This document shows positions 9,558 to 21,500 of a stretch of DNA of 29,298 nt, piece by piece. The notes under the pieces are model-generated. The model ran no database searches. It was not told where the DNA came from and saw only the letters and a program-made list of their open reading frames with translations. Each line of letters starts with the position of its first letter. The first letter of the stretch is position 1. Source of the stretch: Chloromonas sp. AAM2 (taxonomy: Eukaryota > Chlorophyta > Chlorophyceae > Chlamydomonadales > Chlamydomonadaceae); NCBI GenBank assembly GCA_004335635.1, contig QAXH01002741.1, positions 1 to 29,298 on the forward strand. The letters run 5' to 3'. The position numbers were made by a program, and so were the translations under genes.

Positions 9558-12500
9558 CTGTAGGGTGGGCACGATAACACAGCAGGCAATCAGAGGGCAA
9601 GGGATCGCTGTCAAAGCTGAGTAGTAGGGATGCAGACGGAATCGGACATGTGGTCGCCACGACTGATTTATCGCGCTCGCTTCACGCCCCGAAGCTGCGC
9701 CCATGTGTTTGAAGCCAGTCAGCCCCATCTGTTCTCAGGTCCCGTCCTCAAACTTACGTGTTGTGGTAAGAACGTCCGAGATGGCTGCTCCTCTTCCCAG
9801 GTCTGAGGAATGGAGGAGACAGAGCGCATGGCGGAGCGCACAGGCGAGGCCAGGGGCGAAGGCAAGGCTACATCGGGAGACAGTGGAGACTTGGGAGGCC
9901 CTCCCGAGGACTTGTCAAGTTGCCACACTACACGCGCTGCGCCCGCTGGGCTACGTGAGTCATGGCGTGGCAGACTGCTCCCGTCTTCAGCATTGGAAGT
10001 GGCTACCTGGGAATGTCTGGATACCATTCCCCCCGCTGGGCTGGCAGGTGGCGACGGCAAATGGTCGCTGGTCGTTGGGTTCGTACTGTCAATCGCAGAA
10101 GATGAATTGTCGCGCTCGTTGTCAGCAAAGGTAGTTGCTCTGGACAGCCGAGAAATTCGAGTGCCTCCTGGGCTGCCAGGTGGCGAGGGCAGGCTGACGT
10201 TTGCCCTGAGCCGAGACTCTGGAAGTGACCTGCCCTCTGTTGGTGTTGAGGGAGGGCTGGAATTAGGCAGAGGTTGCTCTGAAAACGACAGCCTGTCTTC
10301 AAAAGAGCCATACGATGCTGCACTCTCCACCCCAGGGCTTGCAGGGGGAGCATCTGCGTCTGGGTTTCCTTCCTGTGGAGTATCTGGCCGTTGAATCGAG
10401 TGTTGTGGTTGCAGTGCGGCTTGCTGCAGTGTACCTGGATCCGCGTTCCCGGCCTCGGTGCCTTGCACAGCCTGCGAACTCTGGTGTGCAGCCTGCCAGA
10501 ATGCACTTCTGACTGACGAATCTTCAGCATGAGCCTTTTGTTGCATGGCATCCCTCTGCGTTGTCGCCATGCTCTGGTCTGGTGCAGGTTGCTCCTCCGC
10601 TGACTGCTGAGAAGCACAATCAGAAGGGCCCTGTTCTGGTGAGTGCGTGTCAAGCAGCTGGGCTGTGTGTGTCCCTGGACCCTGGGAGTTAGTGGGCGTG
10701 TCCGGTGAAGGCATGAAATCCTGTGTCTGCAGCAGTGGCTGCTCAGCACTGTCTGGATAAGCATGGTCAGCATCGTTGCTGTTATCAGGCTGTGCGCAAT
10801 CTTCAATGCGGACTGTAACGGTGTCCACTCTCACGGCTTTAGGGGGAAGGAGGACTTGCAGCAGCTCGGGTGGCCTCTTCAACAGGGGCAGTTCGTGTGT
10901 TGTGATGTGTGCGGGGGCCTTGTGTAGCCCTTGCACCAGCGGGGCGCGGGACGCATGCAGCACACCCAGGGCCCGCTGCTGCATGGCACTGATAGCATTT
11001 TGGGGCAGCAACCGCGGGGCGGTGGCAGATTGTTCTGCCTCTTGACCCTCTTGGGCTGACGTGGGGACCTGTGGCACAGCCGGACTGAGCTTGGTGGTGG
11101 CGCTGCTGTCCGGGCTGGGATGGTCTCGGCGGCTGTCACTGGGCTGGTTGAAAAGGTGCTGACGCCCGTCAGTGGCTGCAGGCAATGATGCTGATGACAG
11201 TGTTTGGTTTGCAATTTGGGTGGGCAGCGTCCCAGATACCAAGGGTTGCCTATGGGCAGGCTGACTTGACCCAATCTTGCTGCGTTCTGACGTGCTTGCA
11301 GCAGTCTCAAGCCCATGAGGTGCCTGTTGGAGCAACTCCGCCAGGCTTGGTGGCGGGGCTGCAATCGCACTGGCTGAAGCGGTGGCGTCCTGTTGTTGTA
11401 GGTCTTGCTGTTGGCGTGCAGCCGCATCAGCAGCAAGCTCTGCCTGTAACGCCTGCTGAGCCGCTTCCCGCTTGACGGCTTCAAACCAGCGCATATACAG
11501 GCTGAGATCAGCGGGACGGCCCTGGGTGCTGTCGTGTGCCTGGTTAGCCAGGATGGTGCCTGAGGACCGCTCCTGTGGCTTCCCATTCAGTGTGCGGAGG
11601 CCACCAGAGGCTGTGCCCGGCCGCGCCATTGCTGCTAGTGCCAGAGCTACGCCTGTGCCTGGTTCGCACCATCCCTTGGGCGAGCGTGCACTCCTGGGCA
11701 TTACAGCGCTTGAGCCTTGCCCTTCTGGTCCCTGCGTGAGAGAGGAGTTCCGGTATATTGAACATTGTGCACACAAAACAAACAAACAACCATAATACCC
11801 TGTACGTATAGTAAAGGATAGCAGGAAGGCCGCGAACGCCGCTGCGTATGATGCGTATGGTGGCTGTTTGTAATGGGCACTTGTAGTCAGAAGCACCAGC
11901 ACCTATGGTGATCAGTCGCCCAAGTTCGGTTTCAGCTTTGATGACCAAGCCTTGAAGGCAGGTGCCAAACATGTGCCAGATTAGGACAGACGTATGGTCA
12001 GTACCTGTGATGACTCTGCACGTCCAGCTGAGAGAGGCCACAGATCCGGTCCCCGCTCGGCCTGGCCGCCACGTGCCGCCGCCCTCTGCTGTGACAGTGC
12101 CAGCAGGCGCGATACGCCAGACTCCTCCAGTATGGTCATGTCTCCAGCACGCAGCAAAGCTACCTTGATTTCAGTCTCAGCGACAAGAGTGACCTGAAAA
12201 ACACACCAAATCATATGCCCTCAGGTGAAGACGCTGGCAAGATCGGAATGCGTACATGGCTTGGCCAACTGCAGACTGCTTCCATCATGCTGAAATGCAC
12301 ATGCACATGTGCTGCTACTTATGGGCGAAGCGGACACGGATCGTGTTGCCAGCCCCTCACTTGGTGGTATCCTGTCAGCAAGCCATCCTCTCCCGCATAA
12401 TCGTTTTCACCCAGGAGTCCGACAAGCCGCAGCGGGGTGCGAGACCCGAACAGGGCACCCGCGGCATTGCAGCCGGACACAGCAGCACCTGCATAGACAG

Positions 12501-15500
12501 ACGTATTGGAAAGGACTTGAGTGTCTCAGCTGTAGAATGGTGGGACATCTGCTGACACGGACCATTGCAAGGCGGTGACTTCGATCCGCCTTTCTCCGCA
12601 CTAATCAATGGCCCTTGTACAAAGGTTATTGTTCATTATGAGTCCACTTCTTGTTTTAGCCTGCCCATCCCATTCTGCATCCCGCTGCTGTTGACAAGCC
12701 CTGTTTGCCGTCAATTCCCATCTCTGTTCCAATTTGTTCATGTGCATCTACAGCACATTGCACCCCAAGAGATTTGCGTCCTAGGCTCAGGAACTTCCAA
12801 CCCACATGCTCTCTCTCACCTCTGGGTCCGCGCACAGCACGAGCAGTCCCTCCGCCAGCTGCGCCGTTTGATGACATGCGTCCCGCAGCTGGCTGAAGCG
12901 TCCCGCTCAGGGACATGCGCAGCGGGCTGCCAATGCCACTTGCATGCCTAGATAGAGTAGCTGTGCCTGCGAGACTGACTCTGGTACCATGCGTCAGCGA
13001 GCCTGCTGTTCCGCTCTGCCAAGTGGCTCTGGACGGATGGTCGCTGTTGGCCGATTTCCTCATTGACGCTGTTGCAGCAAACTTTCCTGCGTCTGCAGGC
13101 GTGTCCGTGTTCCACTGTTCATCGCCTGCCGTCAGCCGCGCCACGGCAGCTTCGTAACGGTTGAGCACATGTTGCGCTGTGGTGCGTGCGGGGATGTGGT
13201 ACACGCCCAGCGTGCCTTGCTGCACGAGCAGCAGGCCTTGCAACGGTGCGCCAACGTACTGCAGCACGGTCCCGCGCGGTACCTCCATCCACTGCAGGCT
13301 GTTGTCGACACTCATCAAAGCCTGCGGCGTGGAAGACAAAGTAGACTGGGATTGGCAGGAGGCTTCCTCTTTTGCGGAATGAGGCCAGGCTTTGATGTGG
13401 TCGTGTGTTCAGAAGCTACAAAGACCGTTCAGTTGTCGCCTGGTGGCTTGAAACCAACAGCAGAGCAAGTTCAAACACAAATGATCATGATTGTAGTCTA
13501 AACTAGACAAGACTTTCAACACCAACTGCAACTCTGCCGGGAGTATCCAAAACAGCCAGTGTGTTGTACTAGGTCCAGCCGCTGGATATGCAGCCATTAT
13601 TCAGGTATGCAGTTTACGTGCATTGCCTATACCTGCTGCTTGAGCGCCCTGCAACAGCCCAGGCCCTGAAGGAAGGCCAGTCGGTCCACCAGCTCTCGTC
13701 GCCTCCACTCCAGCAGACATTCACGATACTGCAACGCAAGGTTGGGCCAGAATTGTTCGTGGGCAGGCATCATCGCGGGCTTGAATAGGCTTGGACAGTG
13801 CCATTAACACGCCCTGCTACAACCACTGCGATTGTGCATGGAGCGTGAAAATTCAATTCGAAGCATCTCCCTTGCATCCAGGCTCTGCAGCTAAAGCAGC
13901 GGCAGGAGGCCGGAACAATCTCCTAGCCGGACACGAGCACTGTTAGCAACTCGTCTTAGTATTTCACATCATTCTGATGATGAGGCAGCACCGTGGCAGG
14001 CTGCCGACTCACCGCCTGCACCTCTATCTGGAACAGGTGGCACTCCTGCAGCGCGAGGGCAGACACCTCGCGGCGCCGCAGGTACGTGGCGGGGACGAAC
14101 GTGGTGGTGGAGACACCGGGGCTGCCTGCTGTGCCTGCACACGTACACGTGTAGTCGGACAGCGGTCACACAGGCGTCTGAAGGAAACTAGTCACATAAA
14201 CAGGCTGTCACACTTACAGCGCTGCATGGATAGCGTGGCCTACCAGACGTCGCGGCCATGTCATGGCAGGGCCTGTGCACTGCATTGCTGGTGCAGTCAA
14301 CGCATCGGCTTGGGGAACTTATACCACACATACACACATGCTTGGAGAACACATGTGGTCGCTTAGTGCTCATTGGATATGGCGCTTGACAATCACGCAG
14401 TCAGCGGTTGCTCACGTGCTATGTTGATGAGCTCCTGCTCGCCGAGCGCCCTCGAGGGCCCCAGCACCTGCTGGAGAGGACCCAGCGTGGACTCGAGCTC
14501 CTTGATCTGAAAAACGCAGGGACGAATACCCTTGGAAATGTGCAGGACAACTCACTGGAAAGTCCAGCCTGATCTACTGAAAGCATGTAGGTCATGATGT
14601 TTTCTGGGATGAAAAACCATTAAAGATGCAACAGGGGCAGATGCAAGAAGAGATGGCGACATTAGTGACTCCTGATTGGCGATGCAACAAAAACACGTTG
14701 CTGTGATGGTTAGACAAAAGCAAGCTGATTGTGTTTAGGTGTTTTGAGTGTGTGTGCGTGTGTGTGCCCACCTGATGCACATTGTTTGTGGCCACTTGTG
14801 CTTGCTGCATCTTGTTGATGAGCGCCTTGTCACCGAGCAAGAGGGCAGCAAGCTTGGTGGCAGCATCCGCGTGTCCCTCAGTCAGGGCCACAGCCACAGC
14901 ACCGGGGGCTGAGGAGTTGCGGACCGCAGCGGCATGCTTGGAGCGCATAGCTGCAGCAGTGCTCTGCGTGTGAAAGGCAGAGCCAGACAAGGCAGAGGTG
15001 GCTAAACAATCCAGGCTCTGTCAGATAGCACAACTTGAGCTGGCTACGTTCTGCTTCCCGTGTCCAATCAACGCATGGGCACCCACCACTCGTTCGGACG
15101 CCATGACTGCCCGCCGTTCGTGCACTGATGCCGATAGCTTGGACAAGTTGGGCACTAGGCTGCGGCTGACCCTTGCTGCGTGTCCGCCAGTGCTTGACGC
15201 TCGCACACTGCCACCTGTCATGTCACGATAACACATGCGGCATCATTGTCCGGCCAGCCAGGCAGCAATGCCTTGCAACGAAAATAGTAGGGAGGTGATA
15301 TGGAAGTGACATTCTGCAGTCTGCAGCCTCAAGACACTGACTTACTTGGGAAAAACGCTAGGTATGGGCAAGATTGTGGACTTCTTCTTTCCTTTCGTCA
15401 CTGTGCGACACGACCAGGAACACTGAGTTTCAGTGCCGACAGACCAACGTTGGTCATCTTCACCTGTCGTGTGCTTCGAATTGAGTTTCATAGTGCATGG

Positions 15501-18500
15501 CTCTCCCAATTATATGCGACTCAATTGGTCCTTACCTACGGTCGCTGCACGTGCCCGGGCAATGCCCCCAGATCCGCTCTGCCTGCGAGCGGGTGGGTTC
15601 AACGGGTCGGACAGCAGCAGCTCGCCAGTGCCGCTGCCTCGAGGTTCACGCCTGCTGGCAGCAAAGCGCGAGGGTCCCGTGCCTCCGTTTCCACCAGCAG
15701 CACCTGACATGGATGTTTGGCGGCTGGTGGAGAGCGATCGGTTCCGTTGGCTGGGCAAGCCTGAGAAGGACGTGCGGCGGGGAGGGACGAATTGAGAGAT
15801 GGTCTCGTCGCAAGCTGGGGAGCTCATCAGGTCACCAGCGGAGGAAGATCGTCTCCGTGACGCATTAAACGAACGCCGAATGAACTCAGCGCTTGTCACC
15901 CCTGCATTGAGTGCGGCCGCAATGTCTGAAGGAAAGTTCGCCCCCGCTGTGGAGGTTCGAGGGCTGCGCCCAGCAGCAGGTGACCCAGCACCACTGTAAG
16001 CGCCGTCACCACCTTGGCCCGGCATGGAGCAGAACCGTGAGCTGATACTTACGGGGGTCTGACCACCGGACATCAACTCTGGAAGAGGTAACAAATGGTC
16101 CAAGGGATGTCCCCGCCACTGATGCCAGAATTGCAAGGGCGCAGGCGCGAGCGAGCAGAGCCACCATTGTCCGTCACGGCAATGCTCGCATGTGCTGGCA
16201 CAAAGCGGCTAATGATCAACTGCTGCTGAGGTTGCGCTGGTGGGAGATGGCTAGAATCGTCGCCCTGGTCTATTGATTGCAATGCGCCCGCAGCTTTGTC
16301 AGCAATGTCTGACTGAGACGGGCAAGCCCCACTGTTTGACGCTCGTCTCGGTGGTGGATAGGAAATCCCGTTCCCATCATTGTAAATACCACGTAAGGAG
16401 CCGCTTGTTGATAACCCGCGTTCTCCAAATTCAGTTCCTTCACCCTGGTTCGATGCGATGGCAGCCTGGGTGTCAGCAATGCCGCTTGACGATAGTCGTG
16501 GTTGTGGTTCTGCGCCAAAAGAAATGCCGTTCGCTTGGCGTTGTTGTCCCGCGAAAGACGCATGCAAAGGAGACTGGAGCTGCTCTCCACCGCTCAATGA
16601 TGCACGAGATTGTGGTGTGCCGCTGAGCGACATGCGTTCCAACACTTGAGGTACCATAGCGGGAGGCACTGCATGGGATGTGACATGCGGTCCGTCAACC
16701 TGATGTCCAGACCGGGAGACTCTACTGCTGTCCATGCACTGAGTGGATCGAGATTTGCCATCGTTTGACAGAGACATGGCGTGCTGGGAGCCTGGCCTGG
16801 GCCCCATGCGCTCCCTGGTGCGAGGCCCATGCACAGGTCGGTTGGGGGACAGCTGGCCCTCATGGTTGCGAAACGCTCCCACTGTGCCGCTGATAATAAC
16901 ATACCTGCAAACCAACAAACATCGTGACTGCTTCAGTACAAGCAGGCGCGGGCAACAGCAGCGTTGGAGGCACGCAACCTGTAAATTACCGTGTCTGCTC
17001 TTGAGTGCACATCTGTTCTTCTACTGTGTGAGACCGCTATCTGTGACACTGCCGACCGGAACTGTGCCTTCACCCTTGGCCTTGCGTTTACTGCGAATCG
17101 TGGTTTAGAATTCAACGCACGACATGGGTCCTCTTTCCACGTACATAGCATGTGGCATGTCTCCCTGTCTCATGATGAGCTCCCCACGGTTGTAGCTCTG
17201 GGGCAGCAGGGCGCGGGACAGCTGGAGGCGCAGCTCGTGGGGCAGGTCCTTGAAGCTGGGGACCTGCACACAGACAACGAAAACAAAGGGATGGCTTTCA
17301 TGCCGCCGTTTGACTGAGGAATAGAAGAGGCTATGCTGGAGTGCATGTGGTTCCACAGCAATTGAAAGCACGCTGATAATCAGAAGCCAGCAGTCCAGCG
17401 TGTAAGATGCTTCATACGGTCAATGTTTGCCTTGGACATCCACAACATGCTCCCACGAAAAAGTTCTCAACAACTCCAATTGGACAAGACGCGCACAATG
17501 CAAACAGCAAACAGGTGATCTGAAGCCAGAGATCTCCCTCATGCAACCCATTTGGAATCACCTGCCCCAGGTACTGCGTCAGCGCTGCATCTTCACAGGC
17601 GGATCGTGTGGCTGCGGGCTTCTCTGCCAGGTTCATCAGGTGCTCAGTGCTGAACACCCCCCCGCCATGAGCCGACGCCTGGTGCGCCGCGTACGGGTCG
17701 GACAGGGATACGACACCGGGGCCACCTGAACAGTGAAACGCACGTACAGCGAGATGAGGACAAGAACAACGCGAGGACGGTCATTGTTGTTTAAGTATGA
17801 TTCTAGGCTCAGTGGGCTTCAGAAGCGAGGACAAACCAAGATGGCGATTGACAGACATCAGCCCAGGTATGCTGGAGACTGTACGACGGGATAGCCCACA
17901 TGCCGGTGGGTGGTGGACTAAAAGCTCTGCTTGTTGTTGATAACATCTGTGTGATTATGAGGGCTGGGTTCGCGTTCGGTCACAAGTCACCCCTGACCTG
18001 CCAGTGCATCCCACAGTTTTCTCAGAGCTCACCAGTGCAGGCCCTGATAGCTGCTGCAAAGCTGTGCCTGCTCAGCTGGACGCACGTGACAAAACTCGCA
18101 GAAAGAGCACCCACACGCATCGGTTTGGCTGCTGGCATGCCCAGTGCAGGTAGTAATGCCTGTTCGTTCATCCAGCTTCCGGCCTGGCAGAACCCGACAA
18201 ACACAGGGCTGTCATGTGGGCGCTTGCGGACTGACTGAGTGTGATGAAAGCTGGCATATGAGCGCATAGACATGGCCAGACTGCGCCGGCCTCCTGGCGC
18301 CTCGCTGTCCGTCCCGGGGGACAGTTGAACCTGCACGGTAAGCCCCTTTGGGCTGCGAGGGATTTGAAGTGTCAACCGATCCAAGCCTGACTTCAGTGCG
18401 CTTTTGATGCCTTGTGACAACCTGGATGTGCGAGAGACATGGGATGCGCGAGAAACTCGAGATGTTCGAGACACGCGAGACACATGGCTATGGGCACTGC

Positions 18501-21500
18501 CATCGCTGTCACCAGAATCGCTTGAATGTCGTGCCGCATCCAAATCATCGTCTTCATCATCGCTTTGATGAAGATCAAAGGCCAGTCGGCTCTTCTGTGG
18601 ACGAAAGGTGCGGCTGATTCGCGCGTTGCTTTGTGCCAATACGGTGGTAGCCCTCGACGATATGGACTGCGCCCTAGAAACGTTTCCATGTGACATAGAC
18701 GGTGCACGGGACACGCTCCTACTTCCGTTGCTTATCGCGATGGACGTCGCGCGCGACATAGCTCGGCTGAGAGCACCGCGTGACATGGTTGGCGCTCTGG
18801 ACATTGCGCGCACCGACCCGTCTATGTCTTCCTCATCATCGGTATCAGGACAGATGACCTGCTCTGCGACCTCATGCAGTGCTGCGATGATGGAGATCGG
18901 AACATGCTCCAAGGCTGAAACACCTGAGCAGCAGCCATCTGACACGAGGTTTTCAACCATTGCCTGCGTGGCTCTGGGAACCTGCTGCTTCTTGCCGTTT
19001 GACGGAATAGCGCTGCCTGCTTGAGCAGCACGACGAAAGAATTTGACTGCTAGGTACACCTGAATCGCATCGTGGACATGGAAAAGCATCAGTCGCATGT
19101 TGGGTGAATCAGACGAGGGATCAACCTGCTTGCGATCACGTCTACGCGACACAATATGATCTGGCCAGCCGTACAAGCAAAGGCATCCTCAAGAGTCAAG
19201 CCAGCTTCCAAATATCTGGTAGGTGGACTGGGTGCATACTTGTTTGACGTCCTGCATTCCTGCAGTCGCAAGGCTTTTTCAATTCATGTGATTGGGCATG
19301 CGGCTTGTGTTTCTACATGTGTGTTCCTCTGACCGCAGCGTTCCCAGCCTGTGGGCAACTGGCTTGCGTTGATCAGTGGGCCTAAGGCAAAATACACGTA
19401 CCTTGTGCCACAGCTGCCGTGCGCGACGGCCTGCATCGTACGCACTGCTCTCTTCATGCAAGCCGTCGTCCTCATCATCGTCCACGTAATCTTCCCCGTA
19501 GCGTCTTGCCATCGACTTGACGCTCAAAGGAAGCCACTGAACGGCACGAGCCAGGTTCGGTCGGTTGCCAAGGGACCCTGTCTGGGGACTTCCGGGTGCG
19601 CTCACGTTCGCGCTTGCCGCAGAGCGAGTTTTCTGCGACGTGACCCGTTGGAGCATGGAGACGGCCATGGCCGCTGTTTTGAAACGATCAGACGTTGTGC
19701 TGCGCTTCAGGCTCGAGGTTAGCGAAGGGCTAAGCTTCTGCGAACCACCTGAAAGTCACGGCAGTGGCATTGCACATCAAGTCAAACACGTGCCTCTGGG
19801 CATGGATATGCATAAGCAGGGATGGTGCATTTGGCTACATCGTCAATGTGACCCTATGTGGTCACCTTGCCAGTTTTTAAAGATAAAGATGTAGTAAGTA
19901 AAAAACATCGTCATTCTTGTGAATTGTCCCAGAACTGGCAAACATCGTTTCTGCTGAGATCTAGTATTCATACACTGAGGACACATGGCCACCGGCCAGC
20001 GTAAGCCACATACCTGGTACTTTGACTGTAGGCTCGCTAGGGGCTCGCAGCTTGTCAGGCACCTACAGGGTGGCGCAAGACGTCAAGGCTTAGGACCAAT
20101 ACCCTGCTATTCATTGGGGAGACTTCCAGGAGCCCTATTGCGCACAAGGCCAAACCTCTTCCCACAAGTGATCACAACCACGGTCCTCCTCTGGCCTGGC
20201 ATAGTGGGTCTCCTGGCCTGACGGGCAGAACAAACATCCCCCATCTTTGACGGTCTGCCTTGCTGCGCACAAGGTCGAGCGTCTTCTATTAAACAGCTGC
20301 AGCCACCTCGCACAAACCCAGCCCCTCGGCTTCATGCTTTGGTGTTCACCTGAAACCTCAGAGATCCACGCTTGCTTGTGGTGGCCTTTGCCAGCCTACG
20401 CTCAAGCATGGTGCTAAGCCCTGGTGGCCCGGGCAGCTCAGCAGATATGACCGGCTGCAAAGCGCTGTTGCCACCTTGCCCCGCGTTTTGCGAGTGCGGA
20501 CGAGCGAATGGGAAGGAGGAGTTTTGGCCCGTGGCGGGTGTGGCATCAGGGTTGCTGTCACGGATTGGACTGACAGCGGCTGGGCGGGTCGCGGGTGACA
20601 TGCAGGGCCCTGTGGTCGATTTGAAAGTCGCCTGGCGCTGGGCAACTGCAGAATAGGCACAACAGGAAGGCGACAGGCGCGAACCAGGCGTCAGTTGTCT
20701 CTGCTGACAAAGTGGTTGTATACTGATTGAACTCAATGTCCACTGGAGCCTGGTGGCAGCTGAAATAAGGGAAATCTCCTTTTCTGCCGGGGCGTACGCA
20801 ATTCCTATGTTTGATACTTCCGTGCTTTGGCGCAGGCCAGTGAAGAAATGCACTAGACTGTATCCCACATGTAGCGCTGGCACCCCCTGTGCACCCGCTG
20901 CTTCAGGTAACTGAGTTGAACATATGCCAATCTGTCGCCTGCGTACCTGAAAAAGCGCGCCTGACAATGGCTGGGTGCTGCCATAGGCTAACGGCCCCCT
21001 CCAGCACGCAATGTAGCTCCTCCAGCGGCCCACCCGCCCCCTCCACCGCCTGCTGCTCCCACAGCCACTGGCCGGGCTTGTACTGCTGGACACTAACCGT
21101 GCGGCACAGCTGCACACCAGGTACAGGATGCATACAGCAAGTGTATTGGGCGGGTCACTCAGAGCTAGGCACACGACCTGTTTGTAAGCATACGCAGTTG
21201 AGGCAGTGGTCCAGGCTGGTGCAGCTGCTCCAAGCAAGCTCAAAGAAAAGTGCGCCATTGCAACTTTCGAGTCACTATCGCTTAGCTCGTTTGCATAGTG
21301 AAAGACTAATAAGCGATGCAGCCCTGGGACTGCCCTGGGATTGCCCACAGGATTGCCAATGGACTGCCAGGAATTCACCTCAGCTAGCATGGGGCGGCTC
21401 AGATAACCGAAGAACGGAACTGATGCGCAAAGGAAGTTGCCCAGGCGATGCAACTCATCAGGTGTGCGCTCGTACGGCCTGCATGCACGATAGGCATCAT

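Larger units (their letters stand above)
18033..21478 (-). other. CNBD1, split by an insert of about 500 residues
   Basis: The first half, residues about 118-180, reads VPFFGYLSRPMLAE, then YKPGQWLWEQQ and LHCVLEGAVSLW, matching the CNBD pattern 'f..L.....l.......y.pGq.i...g....l..vl.G.v.l'. The second half, about 683-741, has VFVGFCQAGSWMNEQALL, then MRVGALSASFVTCVQLSR, matching 'vG....G...gE.aLl....r..v.A.......l.r'. Between them lies a low-complexity segment with acidic runs (YVDDDEDDG, SDDEDDDLD) and SR triplets. The Glu of the phosphate-binding cassette is kept, in N-E-Q-A-L-L. Its Arg is uncertain. Confidence 0.72.

Noticed and set aside
11732..11902. Hydrophobic N-terminus (MLVLLTTSAHY..., AAFAAFLLSF) on the 727-codon open frame, as a signal or membrane segment
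   Set aside because: It lies upstream of the acceptor CTCTCACGCAG, which joins in phase 0 to the previous exon ending at 12005. It is intron sequence that happens to be open.
18410..18815. SR-rich arrays as an SR splicing factor
   Set aside because: No RNA-recognition motif in the gene, and the units are S-R-x rather than continuous RS dipeptides.
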